From a bacterium (GTDB lineage Bacteria; Actinomycetota; Acidimicrobiia; UBA5794; ZC4RG35), in contig JAPPKR010000178.1 in NCBI GenBank assembly GCA_028819835.1, positions 1 to 8,007 on the forward strand: DNA of 8,007 nucleotides, read 5' to 3'. How positions within the stretch are numbered: the first letter of the stretch is position 1; each line of letters begins with the position of its first letter. The notes beneath the pieces are model-generated. The model saw only the letters and a program-made list of their open reading frames with translations, did no database searches and had not been told where the DNA came from. Below are positions 1 to 6,190 of this stretch, one piece after another. Both the position numbers and the translations under genes were made by a program.

Positions 1-2
1 AT

Positions 3-293
3 GACAACATCCTGTTCGACGGTGACCGGACGCTGTCCGCCTATTACCACTCTCAAGGCTGCTGCGGCTCCATGGATCCGTCAGAGGCGGACGACTGGAT
101 CGACGCGGCAAGAACCGAGATCGACCAGGACGCACGGCTGAAGCTGTACCAGGATGTCGGGCAGGCCGGCCACGATGGCGCCTGGTATGTGTGGCTCATC
201 AGCATCCCCAACGTCTACGGCGGGACCGACCGGATCGACTGGTCCGCCCGCGCCGACGGTTTGATCCATGTGACCGACATAACAGTCTCCTAG
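3..293 (+). CDS. ABC transporter substrate-binding protein, C-terminal end (partial)
   Basis: This is the last 96 codons of a gene that begins before the window. The frame is open from base 3 and ends at TAG 291-293. The visible protein reads like the C-terminal lobe of a family 5 extracellular solute-binding protein (SBP_bac_5, DppA/OppA class). A segment around SEADDWIDAARTEID, then KLYQDVGQAGHDGAWYVWL, matches the family's usual 'aspartate/alanine helix, then dimer-free hydrophobic strand' ending, and the chain finishes near DGLIHVTDITVS. The family is secreted, often as a lipoprotein, and delivers peptides, nickel chelates or sugars to a DppBC-type channel. The permease genes directly downstream support this identity. 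An adjacent Cys-Cys pair (residues 20-21 of the visible part) is unusual for the family and could form a disulfide. The signal peptide and most of the ligand pocket lie outside the window, so the substrate is unknown. Confidence 0.87.
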   Translation, partial: DNILFDGDRTLSAYYHSQGCCGSMDPSEADDWIDAARTEIDQDARLKLYQDVGQAGHDGAWYVWLISIPNVYGGTDRIDWSARADGLIHVTDITVS

Positions 294-307
294 CACACCC
301 CTAGGTA

Positions 308-355
308 TTCAACACCGGGCGTATCATCGGATCGGGTGACGCGCCCGGTGTTGAA
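308..355 (+). promoter_or_regulatory. Intercistronic stem-loop between binding-protein and permease genes
   Basis: A perfect 14-base inverted repeat is visible: TTCAACACCGGGCG at 308-321 and CGCCCGGTGTTGAA at 342-355. The 20-nt loop can add a T-G wobble (322/341) and a five-pair inner stem (324-328 with 335-339, one of them G-U). No T-run follows, so it is not a classic intrinsic terminator. In binding-protein-dependent operons such a structure after the binding-protein gene often causes partial termination or protects the upstream mRNA, so the binding protein is made in excess over the membrane parts. That role is inferred here. An operator for a dimeric repressor is an alternative. Confidence 0.75.
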
Positions 356-366
356 CCAAACGAGAC

Positions 367-373
367 GGGAGAG
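367..373 (+). promoter_or_regulatory. Ribosome binding site of the DppB-type permease gene
   Basis: The purine tract GGGAGAG lies three bases before ATG 377 (GGGAG core with a 5-base spacer). It is the clearest Shine-Dalgarno sequence in the ABC operon and supports the chosen start. The three downstream genes instead rely on ATGA overlaps. Confidence 0.6.
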
Positions 374-376
374 CCC

Positions 377-1306
377 ATGGGCCGGTACTTGCTGAAGCGT
401 TTGTCTCAAGCGGTGCTGGTGGTGATCTCGGTCATGGTGGTGGTCTTCGTTGTGACGCGCCTCATCGGTGACCCGGTAGCGGTGATGCTGCCTCTGGAGG
501 CAACTGAGGAGAATCGGGCCCTCCTCGAATCCCAACTCGGCCTGGACAGACCCATCCTGGCCCAGTTGGGCGACTATGTGGTGGACGCCGTCCGGTTCGA
601 CTTGGGCGACTCCCTCTGGCAGCGCCGTCCCGCCATAGACGTCGTCCTGGAGCGACTGCCTCCCACCCTCCTTCTGGTGGCGGCCGGATTCGCCTTCGGC
701 GTGTTGCTCGGGGTCGTGATCGGGGTCGTCTCCGGGATGCGGCCGGGGGGCTGGGTGGATCGAGCGGCAGTCACCTTCGGTTTGCTCGGGGTCTCCCTCC
801 CGCAGTTCTGGATCGGGCTGGTGTTCATCGTCTTCTTCAGCGTGGGTCTAGGGTGGTTCCCCACCTCCGGTTCGGGTGGGATCGAGTACCTGGTGCTTCC
901 GGCGGTCGTGCTCGGCCTGCCGGTGGTGGGCCGCATCGCCCTGGTCACCAGGTCTTCGATGATCGACGAGTTGAACACCCAGCACGTCAAAGACGCCACT
1001 GCTCGGGGAGTCTCGCGGGCTCGTATCGTCATGGTCCATGCCATGAAAGGCGCAGGCATCGCCACCATCACCATCGCCGGCTGGGAGTTGATCGGCGTCC
1101 TGGCCGGGGGGGCGGTGGTGGTGGAGACGGTCTACGCCTGGCCGGGGATCGGGTTCACCGCCATGCAGGCAATCGAGCGGCACGACATCATCCTGGTCCA
1201 GGCGGTCGTGTTCGTGGTGGCGATCATGGTCGTCACGATCAACATCATCGTGGACATCGCCTACACGATGCTTGATCCCCGGGTCAAGTTCGACCGGGTG
1301 TCATGA
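377..1306 (+). CDS. DppB/OppB-family ABC transporter permease
   Basis: This is a 309-residue inner-membrane permease, the usual family length. It has one N-terminal membrane helix (about residues 9-30), then an extracytoplasmic segment containing DLGDSLWQRRPAIDVVLERLPPT (about 75-97), which is typical of DppB-type proteins. Five further hydrophobic helices follow, at about 98-120, 131-158, 170-190, 226-250 and 270-295. The cytoplasmic EAA coupling loop, which contacts the ATPases, is near residues 204-224 (HVKDATARGVSRARIV), and the end LDPRVKF is characteristic. With the neighbouring DppC-type subunit it should form the translocation channel for short peptides, nickel chelates or similar solutes; sequence alone does not decide which. 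ATG 377 is preceded by a good GGGAG. Its TGA stop overlaps the next start by ATGA. Confidence 0.95.
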   Translation: MGRYLLKRLSQAVLVVISVMVVVFVVTRLIGDPVAVMLPLEATEENRALLESQLGLDRPILAQLGDYVVDAVRFDLGDSLWQRRPAIDVVLERLPPTLLLVAAGFAFGVLLGVVIGVVSGMRPGGWVDRAAVTFGLLGVSLPQFWIGLVFIVFFSVGLGWFPTSGSGGIEYLVLPAVVLGLPVVGRIALVTRSSMIDELNTQHVKDATARGVSRARIVMVHAMKGAGIATITIAGWELIGVLAGGAVVVETVYAWPGIGFTAMQAIERHDIILVQAVVFVVAIMVVTINIIVDIAYTMLDPRVKFDRVS

Positions 1307-2238
1307 AACCCGCCTCAGCCGGTTCCCGGAGCGAGCGCCGGCGCTCGGGCGGTTGGCTGATGCGGATCGTCCGGGACCCCACGGCGCTGTTCGGTGTCCT
1401 GGTCCTGGCGCTGCTGGTCGCCGCCGCACTGTTCGCACCCATCATCGCTCCGCTCGATCCCAACAAGCAGGACCTGGCGGCCAGGTTGCTCCCGCCCTTC
1501 TATGCCGAGGGCGGCTCGGCAGAACACCTCCTCGGCACCGACCAACTGGGCCGGGACGTCTTGTCCCGAATCGTTCATGGAGCAAGGATCTCCCTGACCA
1601 TCCCGTTGGTGTCGGTGACCCTGGCCGGTGTCTTCGGGACTGCGGTGGGTCTGCTGGCGGGGTACCGGGGCGGGAAGACTGACGCCTTCATCATGCGCAT
1701 CGTCGACACGCTGTTCTCCTTCCCCGGGCTTTTACTGGCGTTGACGATCCTCGCCGTGGTGGGGCCGAGTTTCTGGACTCTGGCGATCGTGCTGTCACTC
1801 AGGATCTGGATGGTGTTCGCCCGGATGACCCGGGGACTGGTCCTGTCGGCGAGGGAGGCCGAATACGTGGAGGCGGCGGAGTTGGTCGGCGCCTCACCGG
1901 TTCGGATAATGCTGCGCCATATCGCGCCCAACCTGACCGCGCCGCTGCTTACCCTGGCGGTGCTCGAGTCGGCTCACGTGATTCTGTCCGAGGCCGCCCT
2001 CTCATTCCTCGGACTGGGAATCCAGCCACCCCAGATGTCGTGGGGACTCGACGTGGCGATCGGTCGCCAGTACGTCTTCTCCGCCCCTTGGTTGATCATC
2101 TTTCCCGGGCTTGCCATCGCAGTGGCCGTGCTGGGAATCAACCTCCTGGCGGGTTGGCTGAGAGTGGCCGCCGACCCCCAGGAGAGCGCCAAGCGTTTCG
2201 CGGCGGCGGCCGATGCCCCGTCGGCTTGGTCGGGATGA
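1303..2238 (+). CDS. DppC/OppC-family ABC transporter permease
   Basis: This 311-residue protein is the second channel subunit. A charged cytoplasmic N-terminus precedes the OppC_N-type helix (about 26-48, ending in APIIAPLDPN). The family hallmark LLGTDQLGRDVLSRIVHGAR lies at about 76-95. Membrane helices follow near 97-120, 134-153, 157-173, 213-235 and 262-284. The EAA loop (REAEYVEAAELVGASPVRIMLRHIAPN) is at about 184-210, followed by the typical EAALSFLGLGIQPP (230-243). The chain ends with WLRVAADPQ and a short alanine-rich tail instead of the commoner WLRDxLDPR. ATG 1303 overlaps the upstream TGA as ATGA, without a strong Shine-Dalgarno, so translational coupling is likely. Its own stop overlaps the next ATG the same way. 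Confidence 0.95.
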   Translation: MKPASAGSRSERRRSGGWLMRIVRDPTALFGVLVLALLVAAALFAPIIAPLDPNKQDLAARLLPPFYAEGGSAEHLLGTDQLGRDVLSRIVHGARISLTIPLVSVTLAGVFGTAVGLLAGYRGGKTDAFIMRIVDTLFSFPGLLLALTILAVVGPSFWTLAIVLSLRIWMVFARMTRGLVLSAREAEYVEAAELVGASPVRIMLRHIAPNLTAPLLTLAVLESAHVILSEAALSFLGLGIQPPQMSWGLDVAIGRQYVFSAPWLIIFPGLAIAVAVLGINLLAGWLRVAADPQESAKRFAAAADAPSAWSG

Positions 2239-3245
2239 TCCGCTCCGACCACCTTCTGGAGATTCGCAACCTCGAGGTGGTCTTCCCGACCAGGGAAGGC
2301 ACTGTCCAGGCAGTCCGAGGAGTCTCCTTCACGGTCGACGCGGGTGAATCACTTGGTGTCGTGGGTGAATCCGGGTCGGGTAAGAGCACGCTGGCGCGTG
2401 CAGCTCTCGGGCTGATCGAGCTACCGGGCCGGATTGCGGGCGGCGAGATTCTGTGGAGGGGCCGGTCGCTCTTGGACAAGAGGGTGGCCCGCCGGATCCG
2501 GGGCCGGGAGATCAGCATGGTGTCCCAGGATCCGATGGCGTCGATGAGCCCGATCCTCACGATCGGCACCCAGATGACCGAGGTCATGACCAGACACCTG
2601 GACATCGGGAGGAGGCAAGCCCTCACCAGGGCGGGGGATCTCTTGGAGAAGGTTGGGATCCCCGACCCGGGGCGCCGTCTCGGACAGTACCCGTTCGAGT
2701 TCTCCGGTGGCATGCAGCAGCGGGTGGTAATCGCCACCGCCCTGTCCTGTGATCCGATGATGCTGATCGCCGACGAACCCACCACGGCCCTTGACGTGAC
2801 CACCCAGGCGCAGATCCTGGAACTGATCTCCTCTCTCCAAAAGGACCTGGGCCTGGCCCTCCTCCTGATCACCCACGACCTGGGAGTGGTGGCTGGCGCC
2901 TGTGACCTTCTCAAAGTGCTATACGCGGGGGAGATCGTCGAGTCGGGGACAGCCGATCAGCTGTTTCACCGCCCTCATCACCCGTACACAGCCGCTCTCT
3001 TGGGATCCACGCCTCGTCTCGACGTCAAGGCGGATCGCCTCATAGCGATCGAGGGCCATCCCCCTGATCTTCGCCATGTCAGCAGCGGGTGCAGCTTCAC
3101 CCCTCGATGTCCTCACGCCACAGCCCGTTGCGCGGCCGCGTCCCCGGCGCTCCAGCCATCCGCGGTGGGTCGGGCATATGCCTGCTGGAATCCTCTGAAC
3201 GGTCGAAAAGCTCCAGGACCTTCCCACGGCGAGGGCCGGGCATGA
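2235..3245 (+). CDS. DppD/OppD-family ABC transporter ATP-binding protein
   Basis: This 336-residue cytoplasmic ATPase energises the importer. Its motifs are Walker A GESGSGKS (44-51), Q-loop Gln98, ABC signature FSGGMQQR (156-163), Walker B MLIADEP with catalytic Glu181, D-loop ALD (185-187) and switch His214. After the ATPase core comes the oligo_HPY extension typical of peptide transporters (HHPYTAALL at 248-256) and a cysteine cluster, C286, C292, C299 and C317. The same layout binds a [4Fe-4S] cluster in some characterised DppD/OppD proteins; that function here is inference. The frame is open upstream to 2040, but ATG 2235 is chosen because it overlaps the previous stop (ATGA) and family homology begins immediately after it; the upstream extension would lie inside the permease gene. 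Confidence 0.95.
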   Translation: MIRSDHLLEIRNLEVVFPTREGTVQAVRGVSFTVDAGESLGVVGESGSGKSTLARAALGLIELPGRIAGGEILWRGRSLLDKRVARRIRGREISMVSQDPMASMSPILTIGTQMTEVMTRHLDIGRRQALTRAGDLLEKVGIPDPGRRLGQYPFEFSGGMQQRVVIATALSCDPMMLIADEPTTALDVTTQAQILELISSLQKDLGLALLLITHDLGVVAGACDLLKVLYAGEIVESGTADQLFHRPHHPYTAALLGSTPRLDVKADRLIAIEGHPPDLRHVSSGCSFTPRCPHATARCAAASPALQPSAVGRAYACWNPLNGRKAPGPSHGEGRA

Positions 3246-4219
3246 GTGACGCTCTGCTGGAGGTGCAGGGGCTCACGGTCAAATACGATGTCGGCCGGGA
3301 GGGCTTCTGGGGTCAACACCAGACCCGGCTCACCGCGGTCGACGACGTGAGCTTCTCCATCGCTCGCGGTGAGACCTTCGGGCTGGTGGGGGAGTCGGGC
3401 TCGGGCAAGACCACGACCGGACGGGCCATTCTCGGGAAGGTCCCCATTGCCTCCGGCCGTGTGATATTCGCCGGGCGCGACATCACCGAGGTGGAGGGGC
3501 GGGAGCGGCGAGCGATACGCCGGAACATGCAACTGATTCCTCAGAACCCCTATGGAAGCCTCAATCCTCGCATGAAGGTGCGGGAGATCATCTCCGAGCC
3601 CCTGGTGGTGCACCGGCGGTTCAAGAACGCCAAGGGGGCCACGGAAAGAGTGGTCGAGTTGCTGGAACTGACCGGGATGAACCCTGACGACATGCACAAG
3701 TACCCGCATGCGTTCAGCGGTGGGCAGCGCCAGAGAATCGTCATCGCCCGGGCGCTGGCCCTGAACCCGGACCTGATCATCGCCGACGAGCCGGTGTCCG
3801 CCCTGGACGTGTCTATTCAGGCGCAGGTCGTGAACCTGCTCCAAGACCTTCAGCAGCGGTTACGCCTGACATACATCTTCATCGCCCACGACTTGGCCGT
3901 CATACGCCACATCTCTCACCGCATCGGCATCATGTACGCGGGCAAGTTGGTCGAGGTGGCCCAGGGGGAGAACGTCTACCGGTCCCCGGTCCACCCTTAC
4001 ACCGAAGCCCTCCTCTCTTCCGTCCCCATACCTGATCCGAGGATCGAGCGCGGCCGGGCGGTGAAAGTGATCTCCGGCGAGCCGCCCGACCCGATCCACC
4101 CGCCCATGGGTTGCCGCTTTCACACCAGGTGCCCTCTGGCCGAGCCTCGTTGCCTTGAGGCAGCCCCGCCCCTGGAAGCCCGGACACCCGGACACGAGGC
4201 TGCCTGTTGGGTGCGTTAG
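3242..4219 (+). CDS. DppF/OppF-family ABC transporter ATP-binding protein
   Basis: This 325-residue protein is the second ATPase, expected to pair with the DppD-type subunit. Its motifs are Walker A GESGSGKT (50-57), Q-loop Gln101 in PQNPYGSLNPRM (a sequence typical of DppF), signature FSGGQRQR (158-165), Walker B LIIADEP with Glu183, D-loop ALD (187-189) and switch His216. The oligo_HPY tail includes VHPYTEALLSSVPIPDP (250-266) and a C-terminal cysteine set, C291, C297, C304 and C322, with exactly the spacing seen in the partner ATPase. The frame is open upstream to 3089, but ATG 3242 overlaps the previous stop (ATGA) and the family's N-terminus starts there. It is the last gene of the coupled cluster; a hairpin begins at its stop codon. 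Confidence 0.95.
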   Translation: MSDALLEVQGLTVKYDVGREGFWGQHQTRLTAVDDVSFSIARGETFGLVGESGSGKTTTGRAILGKVPIASGRVIFAGRDITEVEGRERRAIRRNMQLIPQNPYGSLNPRMKVREIISEPLVVHRRFKNAKGATERVVELLELTGMNPDDMHKYPHAFSGGQRQRIVIARALALNPDLIIADEPVSALDVSIQAQVVNLLQDLQQRLRLTYIFIAHDLAVIRHISHRIGIMYAGKLVEVAQGENVYRSPVHPYTEALLSSVPIPDPRIERGRAVKVISGEPPDPIHPPMGCRFHTRCPLAEPRCLEAAPPLEARTPGHEAACWVR

Positions 4220-4252
4220 GCGCCCGGTTGCTCGACACTGCACCCGGGTGCC
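4219..4252 (+). terminator. Candidate 3'-end hairpin after the ABC operon
   Basis: Bases 4219-4227 can pair with 4244-4252, giving nine pairs (one G-U) and a 16-nt loop that starts right at the ATPase stop codon. An alternative fold is the 12-base palindrome GCACCCGGGTGC at 4240-4251. A second small stem (CCGCC 4251-4255 with GGCGG 4262-4266) follows. No T-tract is present, so Rho-independent termination is only weakly supported. It is the only termination-like structure visible between the importer and the next gene. Confidence 0.33.
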
Positions 4253-4286
4253 GCCACGGCCGGCGGGGGTACGGCCCAACACCCTG

Positions 4287-5519
4287 ATGAGAGGAGGACT
4301 GGGCCGCGCCTACAACCGACTGCTCACCGGTTATACGATCTCGAATGTGGGTAACGGGGTTTTGCTTGCGGCGCTCCCGCTGTTGGCCGCCTCGAATACC
4401 CGGAACCCGCTGGTGATAAGTGGGCTCACGGTGGCCGCAGGACTTCCCTGGATCGTGATCGGACCGCTTTCGGGAGCAATCGTGGATCGTGTCGACAGAC
4501 GAAGCGTGATGGTTGTGGCCGAAGTCAGCCGAGCCGGACTCATGGGCGCTGCTGCTCTCTACGTTTTTCTGGGAGGCGAGTCGGTTATTGCGCTCTATGG
4601 CTTGCTGATACTGGTTGGAGTCGGTGAGACCTTCTTCGATCCTGCCGGTCTTGCCATGGTGCCGGGCCTGGTGACTTCTTCGCAACTGGACGCCGCCAAC
4701 AGTCGTCTCTATGGGACCCAGGTCCTGGTCCAACGCTTCGTAGGGCCTCCACTCGGGGGATGGTTGTTTGCTTTCGCGGCTTGGGCGCCCCTGGGAGTGG
4801 ATGCGCTCAGCTTCCTGGCCGCAGGGATGGTTGTATTCGGGCTGCCCCGCGGCACAGGGAAGAAACCATCCGAACATCACCGCCCAGGATTGCTGACCGA
4901 AACGGTCGAGGGTATCAGGTGGGTGTGGCGGGACTCGGTGCTACGGGCGTTCATGGTCGGCGCAGGGGCTCTCCACTTCGCGACTGGCGCCGGCCTGTCG
5001 GTTTTGGTGTTGCTTGCCCAGGACCGCTTCGCGTTGACCGGTTTCGGCTTCGGACTGACGATGGGCGGGCTGGCTGTCGGGTACTTTCTCGGGTATGTCG
5101 TCGCCCCCTCCATTACTGCGAGGTTCCCGCGGGCGAGAATCTGCGTCGGCGCCATGGTTGGCGTCACAGGTGGTTTCCTTCTCATAGCAGTGTCCGGGTT
5201 CGCTCTGTTGGGCGGGTTGGGATTGGCTCTGGTAGGCGTGCTGGGTGCGCAGTTCGATGTCGTGGCCATTTCTTACCGTCAGTCCGCGGTGCCTGACCGC
5301 GTTCTCGGACGCGTCTTCACGGGCTTTTGGTTTGTAACCCACGGAGCGATACCCGTTGGCGCCCTTGTCGGGGGGCTGGTCGCTACATGGGCCGGTGTCG
5401 GTTACACGTACGTTGCTGCCGCCCTCGTGGTAGTGGCGGTGGCTCCCTATCTGTGGGCTGCACTGAGGGGCGAGGAACTCGATCCCGAACGCCTTCATGG
5501 AGAGTCACCGGGGTCCTAG
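4287..5519 (+). CDS. MFS transporter, MFS_3/EntS-like exporter family
   Basis: This 410-residue integral membrane protein has about 12 hydrophobic helices. The start region (LGRAYNRLLTGYTISNVGNGVLLAALPLLAAS, about 5-36) and the motif-A loop GAIVDRVDRRSVM (about 63-75) fit the MFS_3 group, which includes the enterobactin exporter EntS and many actinobacterial drug or siderophore exporters. So do EGIRWVWRDSVLRA (208-221) in the central cytoplasmic segment and RQSAVPDRVLGRV (331-343). Its substrate cannot be deduced. It lies 67 nt behind the ABC operon on the same strand, so read-through is possible but a functional link is not shown. The start is uncertain. The frame is open back to 4155, and ATG 4287 is chosen because family similarity starts there, but it has no good upstream Shine-Dalgarno. 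A GAGGAGG at 4291-4297 falls just inside the gene. Confidence 0.88.
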   Translation: MRGGLGRAYNRLLTGYTISNVGNGVLLAALPLLAASNTRNPLVISGLTVAAGLPWIVIGPLSGAIVDRVDRRSVMVVAEVSRAGLMGAAALYVFLGGESVIALYGLLILVGVGETFFDPAGLAMVPGLVTSSQLDAANSRLYGTQVLVQRFVGPPLGGWLFAFAAWAPLGVDALSFLAAGMVVFGLPRGTGKKPSEHHRPGLLTETVEGIRWVWRDSVLRAFMVGAGALHFATGAGLSVLVLLAQDRFALTGFGFGLTMGGLAVGYFLGYVVAPSITARFPRARICVGAMVGVTGGFLLIAVSGFALLGGLGLALVGVLGAQFDVVAISYRQSAVPDRVLGRVFTGFWFVTHGAIPVGALVGGLVATWAGVGYTYVAAALVVVAVAPYLWAALRGEELDPERLHGESPGS

Positions 5520-5524
5520 CCGGC

Positions 5525-6157
5525 CTACTCGGGGAATCGGGGTGAGGCATCGGGGACGCCGTAGCGTCGGGCGCCTTCCTGAAGGTCCTCGGGTGAGTCC
5601 ACCGAGAACCACGACCTCCCGTCCTCGCCCCAGGAGCGCCAACGCTCGGGGAATACCACGGTTCCATCGAGGAGAGGAGCTTCGGGTTGGAGCGACCGTT
5701 GATCGCGCGCTATCGCGGTCAAGAGAGACAGCGACGCGGCCGGGTAGGTGGCGCAGGTGACCTGGTACTGCCCATCCATCGGGATTGCGGGTTGGGGCCG
5801 GACTCCCAGGAGGGCGGCCAGGGTGGCGGGCCGGACCCAGGGTTGGTCCACGCCTACTACCAAGATGGGACCTCCCCCCGCCGCTGTCAGGCCGGTGACG
5901 ATGCCCGCGCTCGGACCCCGACCTCCCGGTAGGGCGTCGGGGATTGCCCGCATGCCCTCCGCCTCCTGGCGACCCACCACTATCACGTCGGAGACCACCT
6001 GGGACACCGCGGCCGCTACCCAGGCCAACAGGGTGCGCCCATCGAGAAGGGCCATTGCCTTGTCCCGTCCCATACGCCGGGAACGGCCGCCGGCGAGAAT
6101 AACTCCCAGGGTCTCCGGTCCGGAGATGGATGAAGGCGGTGGTGGGGACGGCTTCAC
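5525..6157 (-). CDS. mobA: MobA-like molybdenum cofactor guanylyltransferase
   Basis: This is a 210-residue cytoplasmic nucleotidyltransferase if read from GTG 6157-6155. MobA transfers GMP from GTP to Mo-molybdopterin, making the guanine dinucleotide cofactor used by DMSO-reductase-type enzymes. The family's nucleotide-binding loop GVILAGGRSRRMGRDKA is at about 18-34, with Lys33. The guanine-contact segment IPDALPGGRGPSAGI is at 72-86, and the metal-binding Asp104 lies in VVGVDQPWVRP, where family members often have ACDMPF. FSVDSPEDL near the C-terminus matches the usual 'NTPEDL'. The length is close to the roughly 190-200 residues usual for MobA. The frame extends to a TTG at 6199, but that would overlap the divergent MFS start; neither start has a clear ribosome site, and residues 1-14 are a proline/serine-rich, probably disordered lead. 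No other cofactor gene is nearby, so a related MobA-like nucleotidyltransferase with another substrate remains possible. Confidence 0.87.
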   Translation of the reverse strand: MKPSPPPPSSISGPETLGVILAGGRSRRMGRDKAMALLDGRTLLAWVAAAVSQVVSDVIVVGRQEAEGMRAIPDALPGGRGPSAGIVTGLTAAGGGPILVVGVDQPWVRPATLAALLGVRPQPAIPMDGQYQVTCATYPAASLSLLTAIARDQRSLQPEAPLLDGTVVFPERWRSWGEDGRSWFSVDSPEDLQEGARRYGVPDASPRFPE

Positions 6158-6181
6158 GGTCGGGCGGCTCGCTAATACAAT
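6153..6181 (+). promoter_or_regulatory. Predicted promoter of the second MFS gene (near-leaderless)
   Basis: A sigma70-type -10 hexamer TACAAT lies at 6176-6181. A weak -35 match, TTCACG, lies 17 nt upstream at 6153-6158. Transcription would start about 7-8 nt after the hexamer, practically at GTG 6191. The surrounding block is repeated before the downstream paralogue. The -35 overlaps the 5' end of divergent mobA. Confidence 0.55.
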
Positions 6182-6190
6182 CGCATGGGA

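Noticed and set aside
1106..1112. Runs of seven G in the DppB-type gene (1106-1112), with a similar run in the MFS gene near 6524-6530, as possible phase-variation tracts
   Set aside because: Seven G is unremarkable at this GC content. Both runs encode glycines in frame in membrane segments, and no alternative frame continues sensibly.
2040..2234. N-terminal extension of the DppD-type ATPase frame
   Set aside because: The extra 65 codons overlap the permease gene, are arginine-rich and unlike the family. The ATGA overlap at 2235 gives the normal N-terminus.
2138..2914. Long minus-strand open frame of 258 codons opposite the DppD-type ATPase
   Set aside because: It lies wholly opposite a convincing ATPase with all motifs, and its translation is arginine/serine/proline-rich low-complexity sequence with no domain. 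It is a by-product of high GC codon use.
3113..3844. Minus-strand open frame of 243 codons opposite the DppF-type ATPase
   Set aside because: It is the complement of conserved ATPase motifs, with a histidine/glycine/proline-rich nonsense-like translation and no homology I recognise.
3930..4880. Minus-strand open frame of 316 codons spanning the ATPase end and the MFS start
   Set aside because: It crosses two well-supported genes and their gap, has no recognisable domain or membrane pattern, and its composition is typical of an antisense shadow.
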